64,000 nucleotides of DNA from Tistrella mobilis (GCF_039634785.1 NZ_JBBIAB010000001.1:248001-312000), one strand, 5' to 3'. Shown: positions 42,859 through 53,599, counted from the first letter of the stretch. Numbers and translations are program-made. The notes: generated by a model from the sequence alone, not told the origin.

Positions 42859-43950
42859 ATGATCAAGGAACGTGACAATAAGGAAACGGGACGAATCGCT
42901 GTCCTGTTGTTCAATCTCGGCGGGCCCGACGGGCCGGATGCCGTTCAGCCGTTCCTGTTCAACCTGTTCTTCGATCCGGCGATCATCTCGCTGCCCCTGC
43001 CGCTGCGCTGGGCGATCGCGAAGCTGATCAGCACCCGTCGTGCGCCCTTTGCGCGGGAAAACTACGCCCTGATGGGCGGCGGCTCGCCGCTTCTGCCGGA
43101 AACCCTGCGCCAGGCCCGGGCGCTGGAGGCAGAGCTGTCGGGTCGCGGGCAAACGGTCAGGGCCTGGCCGGTGATGCGCTACTGGCATCCCTTCGCGCCC
43201 GAGGTGGCGGCCGAGGTCAAGGCCTGGGCGCCCGACCGGATCATCGCCCTGCCGCTCTATCCGCAGTTCTCCACCTCGACCAGCGCCTCGTCGCTCAAGG
43301 ACTGGGATCGGGCCGCCCGCAAGGCCGGGCTGAGGGTGCCGACCTCGACCGTCTGCTGCTGGCCGGTCGAACCCGGCCTGGTCGAGGCGCATGCAAGCCT
43401 GATCGTGGAGCGTTGGCACCAGGCCGAGGCCGAGGCACCGGGCCGGCCGATGCGCATCCTGCTTTCGGCCCATGGCCTGCCGAAGAAGATCATCGAGCGG
43501 GGCGACCCCTATCAGTGGCAGGTGGAACAGAGCTGTGCCGCGGTGATGGACCGGGTGGCGGCGATGCTCGGCCGGCCGCTTGAGACCATCGACTGGCAGG
43601 TCTGCTATCAAAGCCGGGTGGGGCCGCTGGAATGGATCGGCCCCTCGACCGATGCCGAGGTCGAACGGGCAGGGCGGGACGGTTGCGGCCTGATCCTGGT
43701 GCCGATCGCCTTCGTCTCGGAACATGTCGAGACCCTGGTCGAGCTCGACGTCGAATACCGCCACCTCGCCGAAAAATCCGGCGTCACGCCCTATCTGCGG
43801 GCGCCCACACCCACCACCCATCCGGCCTTCATCCGCGGGCTGGGCGATCTGGTGATGCAGGCGGCGGGGCGCGAGGGGGTGGCGCCCGATCGGGCAGGGC
43901 CGTCCTGTCCCGCAAAATTCGGCCGCTGCGCCTGCCGCGCCCATACCTGA
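42859..43950 (+). CDS. hemH: ferrochelatase
   Basis: 363 residues. Inserts Fe2+ into protoporphyrin IX. Catalytic His in LLSAHGLPKKIIERGDPY and the Glu site in VSEHVETLVELDVEYRHLA. The C-terminus CPAKFGRCACR is Cys-rich, consistent with the [2Fe-2S] cluster of alphaproteobacterial ferrochelatases. Eight bp after hemE. The last codons fall in a 15-bp repeat array. Confidence 0.96.
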   Translation: MIKERDNKETGRIAVLLFNLGGPDGPDAVQPFLFNLFFDPAIISLPLPLRWAIAKLISTRRAPFARENYALMGGGSPLLPETLRQARALEAELSGRGQTVRAWPVMRYWHPFAPEVAAEVKAWAPDRIIALPLYPQFSTSTSASSLKDWDRAARKAGLRVPTSTVCCWPVEPGLVEAHASLIVERWHQAEAEAPGRPMRILLSAHGLPKKIIERGDPYQWQVEQSCAAVMDRVAAMLGRPLETIDWQVCYQSRVGPLEWIGPSTDAEVERAGRDGCGLILVPIAFVSEHVETLVELDVEYRHLAEKSGVTPYLRAPTPTTHPAFIRGLGDLVMQAAGREGVAPDRAGPSCPAKFGRCACRAHT

Positions 43951-44005
43951 CGCATGACTCCCTGACGCACGACTCCCTGCCGCGCCGGTACCTGCCGCGA
44001 CCGCA
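43931..44005. repeat. 15-bp tandem repeat array spanning the hemH stop
   Basis: Five degenerate 15-bp units beginning CCTG: 43931, 43946 (CCTGACGCATGACTC), 43961 (CCTGACGCACGACTC), 43976 and 43991. The hemH TGA is in the second unit and is duplicated in the third. The first unit encodes hemH residues. Confidence 0.85.
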
Positions 44006-44034
44006 ACCAGCCATCCGAGACGAGGCACCATCCC

Positions 44035-44481
44035 ATGATCGACGCATTCGCCGGCGCCTATCCCTGGTTCAAGGCCCTGCATGTGATCTCGGTGATCGCC
44101 TGGATGGCCGGCATGTTCTATCTGCCGCGGCTGTTCGTCTATCACGCCGATGCCGCCCCGGGATCCGAACTGTCCGAGCGCTTCAAGGTGATGGAGCGTC
44201 GATTGCTGAAGGCGATCATCAATCCGGCGATGATCGCCACCTGGCTGTTCGGCATTCTGATCCTGACCACCGGGGCGGTCTCGCTGTCGGAAGGCTGGCT
44301 GCATGCCAAGATCGCCCTGGTGCTGATCATGTCGGGCATGCATGGCGCCTTCAGCGCCTGGCGCCGGGCCTTTGCGGAAGATCGCAACCGCCATTCCGCG
44401 CGCTTCTATCGCTGGATGAACGAGGTGCCGACGGTGCTGATGATCGGCATCGTGATCCTGGTGATCGTGAAGCCCTTCTGA
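44035..44481 (+). CDS. hemJ: protoporphyrinogen oxidase HemJ
   Basis: 148-residue inner-membrane protein with four helices. The conserved haem/active-site His16 is in WFKALHVISVIAWMAGMFYLPRLFVYH and SEGWLHAKIALVL carries the second His/Lys pair. Oxidises protoporphyrinogen IX. Completes a hemE-hemH-hemJ unit typical for this class. Confidence 0.95.
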   Translation: MIDAFAGAYPWFKALHVISVIAWMAGMFYLPRLFVYHADAAPGSELSERFKVMERRLLKAIINPAMIATWLFGILILTTGAVSLSEGWLHAKIALVLIMSGMHGAFSAWRRAFAEDRNRHSARFYRWMNEVPTVLMIGIVILVIVKPF

Positions 44482-45164
44482 TCCGACCGGAGGGGGTGGT
44501 GGGTCCCCATGGCGGGGCAGAGAGCGTGACAATTGCGCGATTCTGCCGGAAATCGACCAAGGTCGTATCGATTTCCGGCGTATCGGATTTGACAGCGGCC
44601 ATGTGACGCGCTAACTGATTAGGCATCGGCACGGTTGACGTGCCGGTGAAGCCGGTATCGTGACGTTCGTCCCATGCCTGCGGCATGCCGGGACGGAACG
44701 GACAGACGGACGTCGCCGGGCGACATGCTTCACCCGTCACCACCCGCGCCGCCGCATTGGCCGGGCGGTGGGCATTCAGGGATCGCAGTTGCGGGTACCG
44801 GTCCGGATCGCCAGGCTCTCTGCGCCGACGCGGTCTTTCAGTCCTCTCCTCGTCGATCGAACCCCTTCAGGACCACATCCGTTTCCGGAACCGAACCGGG
44901 CCGTTACCGGTTCGTGATCGACGTCGATGATCCTCGACGTCTCCGCTCACATGGTTTGTGTCCGGCCGGCGCCCTGCCGGCCCGTTCTGGATGACCGGAC
45001 TGTCCGGGTGGTTCGGCCCGACCATTCGACACACACGCACGCAGCCTGTCTGCCGGGCTTGCGTAAAACAGGTTGAGCCAGGCGTCGCCCCGGCTTCGTC
45101 GTTGAACGGGATCCCGCCATTCCGGCGCCCCCCGTCCGTCGACCCCCGATCGGAAATCCATCGC
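44482..45164 (+). other. long leader region upstream of rho, no gene
   Basis: 683 bp with no supported ORF. Candidate promoter parts are TTGACA at 44589 (no good -10) and TTGACG at 44635 with TATCGT at 44656 (short 15-bp spacer). Further down, hairpins form from CGTCGA/TCGACG (around 44928-44948) and GGCCGGC/GCCGGCC (around 44960-44980). A long untranslated leader fits the autoregulation known for rho genes. Confidence 0.55.
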
Positions 45165-46424
<1,260 letters not shown>

Positions 46425-46431
46425 CCGCCGC

Positions 46432-46447
46432 TGTTCCACGTGGAACG
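46432..46447. other. parS: parS site (1)
   Basis: TGTTCCACGTGGAACG, one or two mismatches from the bacterial parS consensus TGTTTCACGTGAAACA and fully palindromic over 14 bp. Eight bases after the rho stop. An identical 16-mer lies 69 bp away. Confidence 0.85.
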
Positions 46448-46456
46448 CCGTATGGA

Positions 46457-46498
46457 AAAGGCCGCCGCCCCAGGGATGGGACGGCGGCCTTTCTCGTC
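46457..46498. terminator. intrinsic terminator of rho
   Basis: AAAGGCCGCCG (46457-46467) pairs with CGGCGGCCTTT (46482-46492), followed by TTTCTCGTCT. The A-rich left arm makes it potentially bidirectional for the convergent oxidoreductase gene. Confidence 0.85.
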
Positions 46499-46500
46499 TG

Positions 46501-46516
46501 TGTTCCACGTGGAACG
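46501..46516. other. parS: parS site (2)
   Basis: TGTTCCACGTGGAACG, identical to the site at 46432. Together the pair brackets the rho terminator. Confidence 0.85.
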
Positions 46517-46541
46517 ATATGATCGCCCGATCCCGGGGCGC

Positions 46542-47516
46542 TCAGGGCAGCAATACGGTGGCGCCGGTGGTGGCGCGGGCTTCCAGATCGCGATGGGCCT
46601 GGGCGGCCTCCGCCAGCGGATAGGTGCGGGCGGCACCGACCTTCACCTTGCCCGAGCCGACCACGTCGAACAGATCCTTCGCCGTGGCGCGCAGCTCTTC
46701 CTTGGTCGAGGTGTAGTGGAAGAGGGAGGGGCGGGTGACATAAAGGCCGCCGCGCTGGTTCAGCACCACCAGATCCACCGGGCCGACCGGGCCCGAGGAC
46801 TGGCCGAAGCTCACCATATAGCCGCGCGGCTGCAGGCAGTCGAGCGAGGCCATGAAGGTGTCCTTGCCGACCGAGTCATAGACCACCGGCACGCCCTTGC
46901 CGCCGGTCAGCTCCTTCACCCGCGCCACCAGGTCTTCCTCGCGATAGAGGATCGGGTGGTCGCAGCCATGGGCACGGGCCAGTTCGGCCTTTTCGGGCGA
47001 ACCGACGGTGCCGATGACGGTGGCGCCCAGCGCCTTGGCCCACTGGCAGGCGATCAGGCCGACACCGCCGGCCGCGGCGTGGATCAGGATCGTCTGGCCG
47101 GCCTGGACCGGGAAGGTGCGGCGCAGCAGATACTGCGCGGTCATGCCCTTCAGCATCATCGAGGCGGCGGTCTGGTCGTCGATGGCATCGGGCACCGGCA
47201 CCACCCGGTCGGCCGGCATCAGCCGCTCTTCCGAATAGCTGCCCATCGGGCCGCTGGCATAGGCGACCCGGTCGCCGGGCTTCAGGTCGTCGACGCCGTC
47301 GCCCACCGCGACCACCACGCCGGCACCTTCCATGCCCAGGATCGCGGGCAGGGGAGCGGGGTAGAGGCCGGTGCGGAAATAGACGTCGATGAAGTTCAGG
47401 CCGATTGCCGTGTGACGGATGCGGATCTGGCCGGGCCCGGGCTCACCGACCTCGACCTCGACAAACGCCATCACCTCGGGGCCGCCGGTCCGTTCGATCC
47501 GGATCGCCTTCACCAT
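46542..47516 (-). CDS. NADPH:quinone oxidoreductase (zeta-crystallin type)
   Basis: 324-residue medium-chain dehydrogenase without zinc ligands. The N-terminal IRIERTGGPEVM and GLNFIDVYFRTGLYPAPLPAILGMEGAGVV are typical of Qor, with nucleotide-binding HAAAGGVGLIACQWAKALGATVIGTVGS. Reduces quinones with NADPH. ATG 47516 follows GGAGGAG; a longer upstream reading is rejected. Single gene convergent with rho. Confidence 0.93.
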   Translation of the reverse strand: MVKAIRIERTGGPEVMAFVEVEVGEPGPGQIRIRHTAIGLNFIDVYFRTGLYPAPLPAILGMEGAGVVVAVGDGVDDLKPGDRVAYASGPMGSYSEERLMPADRVVPVPDAIDDQTAASMMLKGMTAQYLLRRTFPVQAGQTILIHAAAGGVGLIACQWAKALGATVIGTVGSPEKAELARAHGCDHPILYREEDLVARVKELTGGKGVPVVYDSVGKDTFMASLDCLQPRGYMVSFGQSSGPVGPVDLVVLNQRGGLYVTRPSLFHYTSTKEELRATAKDLFDVVGSGKVKVGAARTYPLAEAAQAHRDLEARATTGATVLLP

Positions 47517-47647
47517 CGGGTGTCTCCTCCATATGGGCACGTCTCTGGGGACGCAGGGGTGTTTCGGTTCCCGATGATCGGCGAGGCCGGGCGATCGTGC
47601 AATGCCCCTGCCGGATCCGCCGCCGGAACGGCCTGTTTCCGCCACGA

Positions 47648-47685
47648 CAAAAGAAAGGGGGACAGCCCGTCAGGACCGTCCCCCT
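47648..47685 (-). terminator. intrinsic terminator of the dienelactone-hydrolase-like gene
   Basis: On the minus strand AGGGGGAC (complement of 47678-47685) pairs with GTCCCCCT (complement of 47656-47663), followed by TTCTTTTG. It lies 25 bp past the stop at 47710. Confidence 0.8.
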
Positions 47686-47709
47686 CTGTCTGCGTCATGC
47701 CGTCGTCTG

Positions 47710-48396
47710 TCAGGCGATCGTGCTCTTCAGGAAGGCGAGGGTGCGGTCATCGGCCTTCAGCGCCGCGTCCTGCACGAAATTGGCACCGCCCGGGCGGGCG
47801 AAGGCGTGGTTGCAGCCCTCATAGACATGCAGCTCCACCTTCGGGTTGTCGGCCAGCGCCGACTTGATCTTCTCCTGCGACTCCGGCGGCACGAAATCAT
47901 CCTTGGCCGCCACATGCATCAGCAGCTTGCCGCCGATCGACGCCGCCTCGCCCAGATTGTCGTCCAGCGCCACGCCGTAATAGCTGACCGCCGCATCGAT
48001 ATTGGTGCGGGCCGCGGTCAGGAAAGCCAGGCGGCCGCCCAGGCACCAGCCGATGGCGCCCACCTTGCCGGTGCTGCTCTGGCCGCGGATATAGTCCACC
48101 GTTGCGGCGATGTCTTCGACGCCCTTGTCCGCGTCGAAACCCTGGAACAGCTGGAAGGCCTTCTGCCAGTCGGCCTCGCTCTGATCGGTGATCATCACGC
48201 CCGGCTCCTGCCGCCAGAACAGGTCGGGGACGATGACGGTGAAGCCCTTGGCGGCGAAGCAGTCCGCCTGATAGCGCATCAGGTGATTGACGCCGAAAAT
48301 CTCCTGAATCAGAACCAGCGCCGGGCCGCTGCCGCCCTGCGCCGTCGCCAGATATGCGTCAAACGTACCGCCGTCCCTGGCGGTGATCTGCACCAT
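47710..48396 (-). CDS. dienelactone hydrolase family protein
   Basis: 228-residue alpha/beta hydrolase with a cysteine nucleophile (IGWCLGGRLAF). Glu32 in LIQEIFGVN is the partner typical of dienelactone hydrolases, and the acid and base lie in AAKDDFVPP and CNHAFARPG. The true family substrate is often unknown outside chloroaromatic pathways, and none is present here. ATG 48396 is chosen; the upstream in-frame extension overlaps the DNA-repair gene and is rejected. Confidence 0.9.
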   Translation of the reverse strand: MVQITARDGGTFDAYLATAQGGSGPALVLIQEIFGVNHLMRYQADCFAAKGFTVIVPDLFWRQEPGVMITDQSEADWQKAFQLFQGFDADKGVEDIAATVDYIRGQSSTGKVGAIGWCLGGRLAFLTAARTNIDAAVSYYGVALDDNLGEAASIGGKLLMHVAAKDDFVPPESQEKIKSALADNPKVELHVYEGCNHAFARPGGANFVQDAALKADDRTLAFLKSTIA

Positions 48397-48505
48397 GCTG
48401 CCCACTGTTCGGCCCCTTTGCTTGTCTGGTCGGGATGCGGAATGAACGGCCCGGCGCCAGGTTTCCGTGGGGCAGCCCGCTTTCCGGTGTGCGGAACACG
48501 AGGCG

Positions 48506-49081
48506 TCACAGAAGCCGCGGCTGCCGTTCCGGCGTCCGGGCCCGCTCAAGGTGAAGCAGAAACCGTTTGGTGTCAACGCCACCCCGCGCAGAGAAACCTC
48601 CGATTGAATGTCCACCCCCCACCACCCGGTGGCAGGGGATGACGATCGGGATCGGATTGGCGCCACAGGCCCCGCCCACGGCGCGGGCCACCGACCCCAC
48701 CCGGCGGGCCATGTCGCCATAGGTTTCCGTCTCACCATATGGAATGTCGAGCATCGCGGTCCAGACGGCGCGCCTGAATTCCGTGCCGGCGGGGTTGAGC
48801 GGCAGGTCGAAACGGTCGCGCGTGCCGGCGAAATACTGCCGGAGCTGGGCCTCGGTCTCGTCCAGAATCCGCGCGGCATCGGGCCCTGCCTGTGCCGCCT
48901 CTGCGGCCGATGCCGCATCGGTGGGGTCGATCCAGTCCAGCGCCAGCAGCGCCTCGCCGTCGGCGGCCAGGCGGATCGGCCCCAGCGGGGTGTCGGCCAT
49001 CAGCCGCGTTGCGGCGGCACGGGGGCCGGTCGTGCGCAGGATGGCGTCGCGGATGCGGGCACCCGGCTGCGTGGATGTCAT
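48506..49081 (-). CDS. ogt: methylated-DNA-protein cysteine methyltransferase
   Basis: 191 residues. Suicide repair protein taking alkyl groups from O6-methylguanine. The acceptor is Cys150 in [13 protein letters not shown], with the HTH part [31 protein letters not shown] before it. No AdaA or AlkA domain, so Ogt type. The start overlaps the thioredoxin-domain gene stop (ATGA). Confidence 0.93.
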   Translation of the reverse strand: MTSTQPGARIRDAILRTTGPRAAATRLMADTPLGPIRLAADGEALLALDWIDPTDAASAAEAAQAGPDAARILDETEAQLRQYFAGTRDRFDLPLNPAGTEFRRAVWTAMLDIPYGETETYGDMARRVGSVARAVGGACGANPIPIVIPCHRVVGGGHSIGGFSARGGVDTKRFLLHLERARTPERQPRLL

Positions 49082-51144
49082 GATCGGACAGGCTCCGGAG
49101 CAAGGGCGGCGGCCAGTGCCGCGGGGTCGTGCAGCGGCAGCCCGCAGCGCGGGCCCCGGCAATGATAGGCCGTGGGCCGGCCGTCTGCCATGCCCTTGCC
49201 ATGGGCGGGATGGCCGGCGGGCAGGGGGGTGCCGGGCTCGATCCGGCGCAGATCGAGCAGGGGCCTGCCGCTGGCCGCCGCCGCCCTGAGCAGCGCGCGG
49301 GTCGCCTCGTCGCCGGCGGGGCCCACCACCACCACCTGGTCCGCGGTCTCGAGCAGCAGGGCCGCGACCATCAGCGATGCCACCCCGAAGGGGTTGCCGT
49401 CGACCTCGGCGCCGAAGGCCGCGATGGTCGCGCGGGCCGCCTCGGCATAGGCGGGGTTGCCGGTCGCCAGCATCAGCCGCGCCAGGGCCTGCGCCATCAG
49501 CCCGTTGCCCGAGGGCTGGGCGGCATCGGTGCCGGGGCGGCTGCGCACCGGCAGCACCTCGGCATCGTCTGCCGTCATGTGCCAGCCGCCGCCCTCGGCC
49601 ATGTGATGCCGCATCACCACCTCCGCCCAGCCTTCCGCCCGGGCCAGGCGTGCCGTGCCGCCCTCGGCCTGGTCCAGCGCCAGTGCCGCCAGGATCATGG
49701 CGGCGTGATCGTCCAGCAGCCCCGGCCAGACCAGCCGGCCGTCCCGCGCCGCATGGCCCAGACGGCCGTTGCGGTCATGGCTCGCCAGCACCGCGTCGAA
49801 GGCCCGGGCGGCACGGGCCACCTGGTCCGGCCGGTCGAAGATCATGCCGGCTTCGGCGAGGCCCGCGATCATCAGCCCGTTCCAGTCGGCCAGCACCTTG
49901 TCGTCGCGGCCCGGATGGCTGCGCGACCGGCGCCGCTCGTGCAGCCGTGCCGCCATCGCCTCAAGCCGCGCCTCGTCCTCTCCGCTCAGCGGGTCGGGAT
50001 GGGCCAGCCGGTTGGGGATGGCGCGGCCCTCGAAATTCCCGCCCGGCCGGATGTCGTAGACCCGGCCGAAGAGGGCGGCATCGTCCGCGCCCAGAACCGC
50101 CGCGATCTCTTCGGCCGTCCAGAGGTAATAGAGGCCTTCTTCACCCTCGCTGTCGGCATCCAGGCTGCTGGCGAAGGCGCCGCCACCTGTCTCCATCTCG
50201 CGCGCCAGCCAGGTCATGATCCCCTGGGCGGCCTCTGCGAAGACCGCGGCATGGGGTGCGCTGCCGGCCCGGGCCCAGGCGCGGGCGTAAAGCGGCAGCA
50301 GCTGGGCGTTGTCGATCAGCATCTTCTCGAAATGGGGGACCAGCCAGTCGGCATCGACCGAATAGCGGGCGAAGCCGCCGCCCAGATGGTCGTGAATGCC
50401 GCCCGCGGCCATGCGGCGCAGCGTCCGGTCCAGGGCCGCATGGGCGGCCTCCGTCCCAGTCTCTCGCCCGATAGCCGGGCCGCCCGGGCTCGCCAGCGCG
50501 TCGAACAGGGCCAGCAGCGGCGCGTTGGGGAATTTGGGCGCGCCGCGCACGCCGCCGCGCTCCATGTCGAACACCCCGGCGATCCGGGCGGCCGCGCCGG
50601 CCACGGTATCGGCCGATGGCACGGGCCCCGGACGGCGGGCCGCCAGCCGGCCCAGACGGGCACCGATCGCCGATGCGTTGTGGCGGACGTCTTCCGCCTG
50701 ATCGTGATATATTGTCGCGATCTGCTCGAGCATGTCGCGGAAGGCGGGAAGTCCGTGGCGAGGTTCGGGCGGGAAATAGGTGCCGCCCCAGAAGGGCGCA
50801 CCATCGGGCGTGAGGAACATGGTGAGTGGCCAGCCCCCCGGCTGGCCGAGAGCCTGAAGAGCGGCCATGTATACGTCGTCGACATCGGGTCGTTCTTCGC
50901 GATCGACCTTCACGTTGACGAACAGCCGGTTCATGACGGCGGCGGTCTCGGGGTTCTCGAAGCTCTCATGGGCCATCACATGGCACCAATGGCAGGCGGC
51001 GTAGCCGATCGACAGCAGGATCGGCCGGTTCTCCGCCCTGGCGCGCGCGAAGGCCTCCGGGCCCCAGGGCAGCCAGTCCACCGGATTGTCCTTATGCTGA
51101 AGGAGGTACGGGCTGACTTCCCTGTGGAGTGAGTTTCCGGACAT
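49078..51144 (-). CDS. thioredoxin-domain protein of the YyaL/DUF255 family
   Basis: 688 residues. An N-terminal thioredoxin-like domain with [21 protein letters not shown] (Cys51, Cys54) is followed by a large (alpha/alpha)6 barrel resembling N-acylglucosamine epimerases ([36 protein letters not shown]). Relatives are SPATA20 and B. subtilis YyaL; biochemical role unknown. Cytosolic, no signal peptide. Translationally coupled to ogt. Confidence 0.92.
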   Translation of the reverse strand: MSGNSLHREVSPYLLQHKDNPVDWLPWGPEAFARARAENRPILLSIGYAACHWCHVMAHESFENPETAAVMNRLFVNVKVDREERPDVDDVYMAALQALGQPGGWPLTMFLTPDGAPFWGGTYFPPEPRHGLPAFRDMLEQIATIYHDQAEDVRHNASAIGARLGRLAARRPGPVPSADTVAGAAARIAGVFDMERGGVRGAPKFPNAPLLALFDALASPGGPAIGRETGTEAAHAALDRTLRRMAAGGIHDHLGGGFARYSVDADWLVPHFEKMLIDNAQLLPLYARAWARAGSAPHAAVFAEAAQGIMTWLAREMETGGGAFASSLDADSEGEEGLYYLWTAEEIAAVLGADDAALFGRVYDIRPGGNFEGRAIPNRLAHPDPLSGEDEARLEAMAARLHERRRSRSHPGRDDKVLADWNGLMIAGLAEAGMIFDRPDQVARAARAFDAVLASHDRNGRLGHAARDGRLVWPGLLDDHAAMILAALALDQAEGGTARLARAEGWAEVVMRHHMAEGGGWHMTADDAEVLPVRSRPGTDAAQPSGNGLMAQALARLMLATGNPAYAEAARATIAAFGAEVDGNPFGVASLMVAALLLETADQVVVVGPAGDEATRALLRAAAASGRPLLDLRRIEPGTPLPAGHPAHGKGMADGRPTAYHCRGPRCGLPLHDPAALAAALAPEPVRS

Positions 51145-51274
51145 CTTTTAAACCCGAGAGTGTGTTGGCGCTTGCAATCGGTGCGGGGATCGCGGACTGT
51201 CCAGGGTACGTGGCGTCAGTGGCGACCATCGGCAAGCGCAGACGAGCCAAAGCAAAGATCAGGGAATCTGCCCG

Positions 51275-51529
51275 ATGAAGATCTCCATCGACCTCGATTG
51301 CACCCCCGAAGAGGCCCGCCGCGCCGTTGGCCTTCCGGATCTGACGCCGCTGCACAACATGTTCCTGACCGAGATGCAGAAGCAGATGGCTCAGGCCATG
51401 AAGACCATGGATGGCGACAACATCATCCGGAGCTGGATGCCGGGCGGGCAGGGCTGGGACCAGATGCAGAAATTCTGGTCGGGGCTCGCCACCGCCGGCA
51501 CCACCGGGGGCGTGAAGAAGGACGGCTGA
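51275..51529 (+). CDS. small DUF6489-like protein
   Basis: 84 residues, mostly helical: MKISIDLDCTPEEARRAVGLPDLTPLHNMF, then a Met/Gln-rich helix (TEMQKQMAQAMKTMDGDN) and IRSWMPGGQGWDQMQKFW. This pattern is common in Rhodospirillales-like bacteria as a DUF6489 protein next to the 2Fe-2S ferredoxin gene, and resembles phasin-like surface helices. Function unknown. It ends one base before the next GTG start. Confidence 0.8.
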   Translation: MKISIDLDCTPEEARRAVGLPDLTPLHNMFLTEMQKQMAQAMKTMDGDNIIRSWMPGGQGWDQMQKFWSGLATAGTTGGVKKDG

Positions 51530-51530
51530 G

Positions 51531-51947
51531 GTGAGTGTGGTCCGCAACGACCCGCCGCTCTATTACGAGCGGCACATCTTCGTGTGCACCAACGAGCGGC
51601 CCGAGGGCCATCCCCGCGGCTGCTGCGAGGCCGGCGGGGCAACGAAGCTGCGCAACTACATGAAGGCCCGCGCCAAGGAGATGGGGCTCAAGGGCGTGCG
51701 GGTGAACAATTCCGGCTGCCTGGACCGCTGCGAACTGGGCCCGACGCTGGTGATCTATCCCGAAGGCGTCTGGTACGGCTATCGCAGCACCGACGATATC
51801 GACGAGATCCTGACCACCCATGTCGCCGAAGGCGGCCGGGTCGATCGGCTGATGCTGAAGCCGGGCGATGACGAGATCGCCAAGGCCGACATCGCCGAGC
51901 GGCGCGCCGCCGAAAAGGCCGCCCGCGCGGCGGCGAGCGGCGGCTGA
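51531..51947 (+). CDS. thioredoxin-like [2Fe-2S] ferredoxin
   Basis: 138 residues from GTG 51531. Cluster cysteines are Cys19 (HIFVCTNERP), Cys31/32 (PRGCCEAGG), Cys63 and Cys67 (NNSGCLDRCELGPTLVIYPEGVWYG), the layout of thioredoxin-fold ferredoxins. The C-terminal helix is Ala/Lys rich. Electron partner unknown. Followed by a strong terminator and then mnmE. Confidence 0.9.
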   Translation: MSVVRNDPPLYYERHIFVCTNERPEGHPRGCCEAGGATKLRNYMKARAKEMGLKGVRVNNSGCLDRCELGPTLVIYPEGVWYGYRSTDDIDEILTTHVAEGGRVDRLMLKPGDDEIAKADIAERRAAEKAARAAASGG

Positions 51948-52032
51948 CGGTTCCGGCCGCTCGGCCTGCTGACCATACGGCCCGCTCCGACTGTTCGGGC
52001 CGCTGTTCATGCAGGGCCATCGGGCTATGATG

Positions 52033-52070
52033 GGCCGGCATCCCGAGGGACGGGATGCCGGCCTTTCTTG
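52033..52070 (+). terminator. intrinsic terminator before mnmE
   Basis: Perfect 12-bp stem GGCCGGCATCCC (52033-52044) with 52052-52063, followed by TTTCTTG. It separates the ferredoxin unit from mnmE. Confidence 0.85.
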
Positions 52071-52103
52071 TCCTGCGCCTGCCTGATCGGACCCTGAATT
52101 CCC

Positions 52104-53489
52104 ATGACGACATCGGCGACCTCGCGCCCCCGGACCATCTTCGCCCGGGCGACCCCGCCGGGCCGTGGTGCCGTGGCGATCATCCGCCTGTCCGGCCCCG
52201 ACACCGATGCTGCCCTCGGGGCATTGACGCCCGGGCGCGCGCTGCCCGAACCCCGCCTGGCCAGCCTCCGCCGGATCGCCGATCCGGTCTCGGGCCGGGT
52301 GATCGACGAAGCGCTGGTGCTGCGCTTCACCGCCCCGGCCAGCTACACCGGCGAGGACGCGGCCGAGCTGCAGCTGCATGGCGGCCCGGCGGTGGTGGCG
52401 GCGGTGATCGAGGTGCTGGGCCGTCTGCCCGGGCTCCGGCCGGCCGAGGCGGGGGAGTTCACCCGCCGGGCGGTGCTGTCCGGCCGGATGGATCTGACCG
52501 CGGCGGAAGCCGTCGCCGATCTGATCGCCGCCGATACCGCCGGCCAGGCGGCGCAGGCCCTGGCCCAGCTGGGCGGGCGGCTGGGGCGGCAGGTGGAGGG
52601 GTGGCGCGCGCGTCTGATCCGCGCCGCCGCCATGATCGAGGCCGAGATCGACTTCCCCGACGAAGAGGTGCCCGACGGCATCGCCCTGACGGTGGCACCC
52701 GAGATTGAGGCGATCGCGACCGAGTTTCGCGCCTGTCTGGCCGATGGCCGGTCGGGGGAGCGGCTGCGCGAAGGCGTGGTCGTGGCCGTGGTCGGCCGCC
52801 CCAATGCCGGCAAGTCGAGCCTGGTGAATGCGCTGGCCGGCCGCGAGATCGCGATCGTGACCGATCGCCCCGGCACCACCCGCGATGCGATCGAGGTGGC
52901 GCTCGACCTCGACGGGGTGGCGCTGACCCTGATCGATACCGCCGGGCTGCGCGACACCGACGACCCGATCGAGCAGGAGGGTGTGCGTCGCGCCCGGGCC
53001 CGGGCGGCCGAGGCGGATCTGCGTCTGGTGGTGATCGATCCCGAGACCACCGACCCGGCCCAGGCGATGGCCGAAGCAGGGGTGCTGCCGGGCGATCCGA
53101 TCGTCTTCACCCGCCGGGACCGCCTGGCGGGTGATGCCGCCGACCGGCTTCGGACGGTGGTGGCCGGGGACCATCCGATGGTGCTGGTCTCCTGCGTCAC
53201 CGGCGCCGGCATGGGCGATCTGGCCGCCGCTCTGGCCGGGCTTGCCGCCGGGCTCACCGGCGGCGGGGAGGGGGCGATGATCACCCGGGCCCGCCACCGG
53301 GCGGCGCTCGATCAGGCGGCGGCGGCGCTCGATGCCGCCGCGGCCGGACTCACCCATCCGCTGCCGATGCTGGAGCTGGTGGCCGAAGACCTCCGCCGGG
53401 CCTGCGATGCGCTGGGCCGGATCACCGGCCGGATCGATGTCGAACACCTTCTGGATGCGATCTTCCGTGAGTTCTGTATCGGGAAATGA
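52104..53489 (+). CDS. mnmE: tRNA modification GTPase MnmE
   Basis: 461 residues. N-terminal formyl-THF domain (TIFARATPPGRGAVAIIRLSGPDT), a helical middle, a G domain with Walker A VVGRPNAGKSSLVNALAGREIAIV near residue 230, TDRPGTTRDAIEV and IDTAGLRDTDDPIEQ, and the C-terminal CIGK needed for activity. With MnmG it modifies U34 of tRNAs. First of mnmE-mnmG-rsmG-parA-parB. Confidence 0.97.
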   Translation: MTTSATSRPRTIFARATPPGRGAVAIIRLSGPDTDAALGALTPGRALPEPRLASLRRIADPVSGRVIDEALVLRFTAPASYTGEDAAELQLHGGPAVVAAVIEVLGRLPGLRPAEAGEFTRRAVLSGRMDLTAAEAVADLIAADTAGQAAQALAQLGGRLGRQVEGWRARLIRAAAMIEAEIDFPDEEVPDGIALTVAPEIEAIATEFRACLADGRSGERLREGVVVAVVGRPNAGKSSLVNALAGREIAIVTDRPGTTRDAIEVALDLDGVALTLIDTAGLRDTDDPIEQEGVRRARARAAEADLRLVVIDPETTDPAQAMAEAGVLPGDPIVFTRRDRLAGDAADRLRTVVAGDHPMVLVSCVTGAGMGDLAAALAGLAAGLTGGGEGAMITRARHRAALDQAAAALDAAAAGLTHPLPMLELVAEDLRRACDALGRITGRIDVEHLLDAIFREFCIGK

Positions 53490-53491
53490 TA

Positions 53492-53529
53492 TCTGAGGGG
53501 CGAGCCCGCGCGGTATCCGCCCCTTCAGA
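53492..53529 (+). terminator. hairpin after mnmE without U tract
   Basis: TCTGAGGGGCG pairs with CGCCCC-T-TCAGA (one bulged T), starting 3 bp past the mnmE stop. No T run follows, so it may be a weak or Rho-assisted terminator. Confidence 0.4.
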
Positions 53530-53583
53530 CCATGTCTGAGCTGCCCCGGCTTTTCGTGTGTGACACAGGGGGTTGGCGGCGGA

Positions 53584-53599
53584 TGTTCCACGTGAAACG
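53584..53599. other. parS: parS site (3)
   Basis: TGTTCCACGTGAAACG, one mismatch from a perfect inverted repeat and two from the parS consensus TGTTTCACGTGAAACA. In the mnmE-mnmG gap, 2.8 kb from parA. Confidence 0.88.

Noticed and set aside
44660-44917. 85-residue ORF in the rho leader
   Set aside because: No ribosome site, Arg/Ser/Pro-rich low-complexity, overlaps other equal frames; treated as non-coding.
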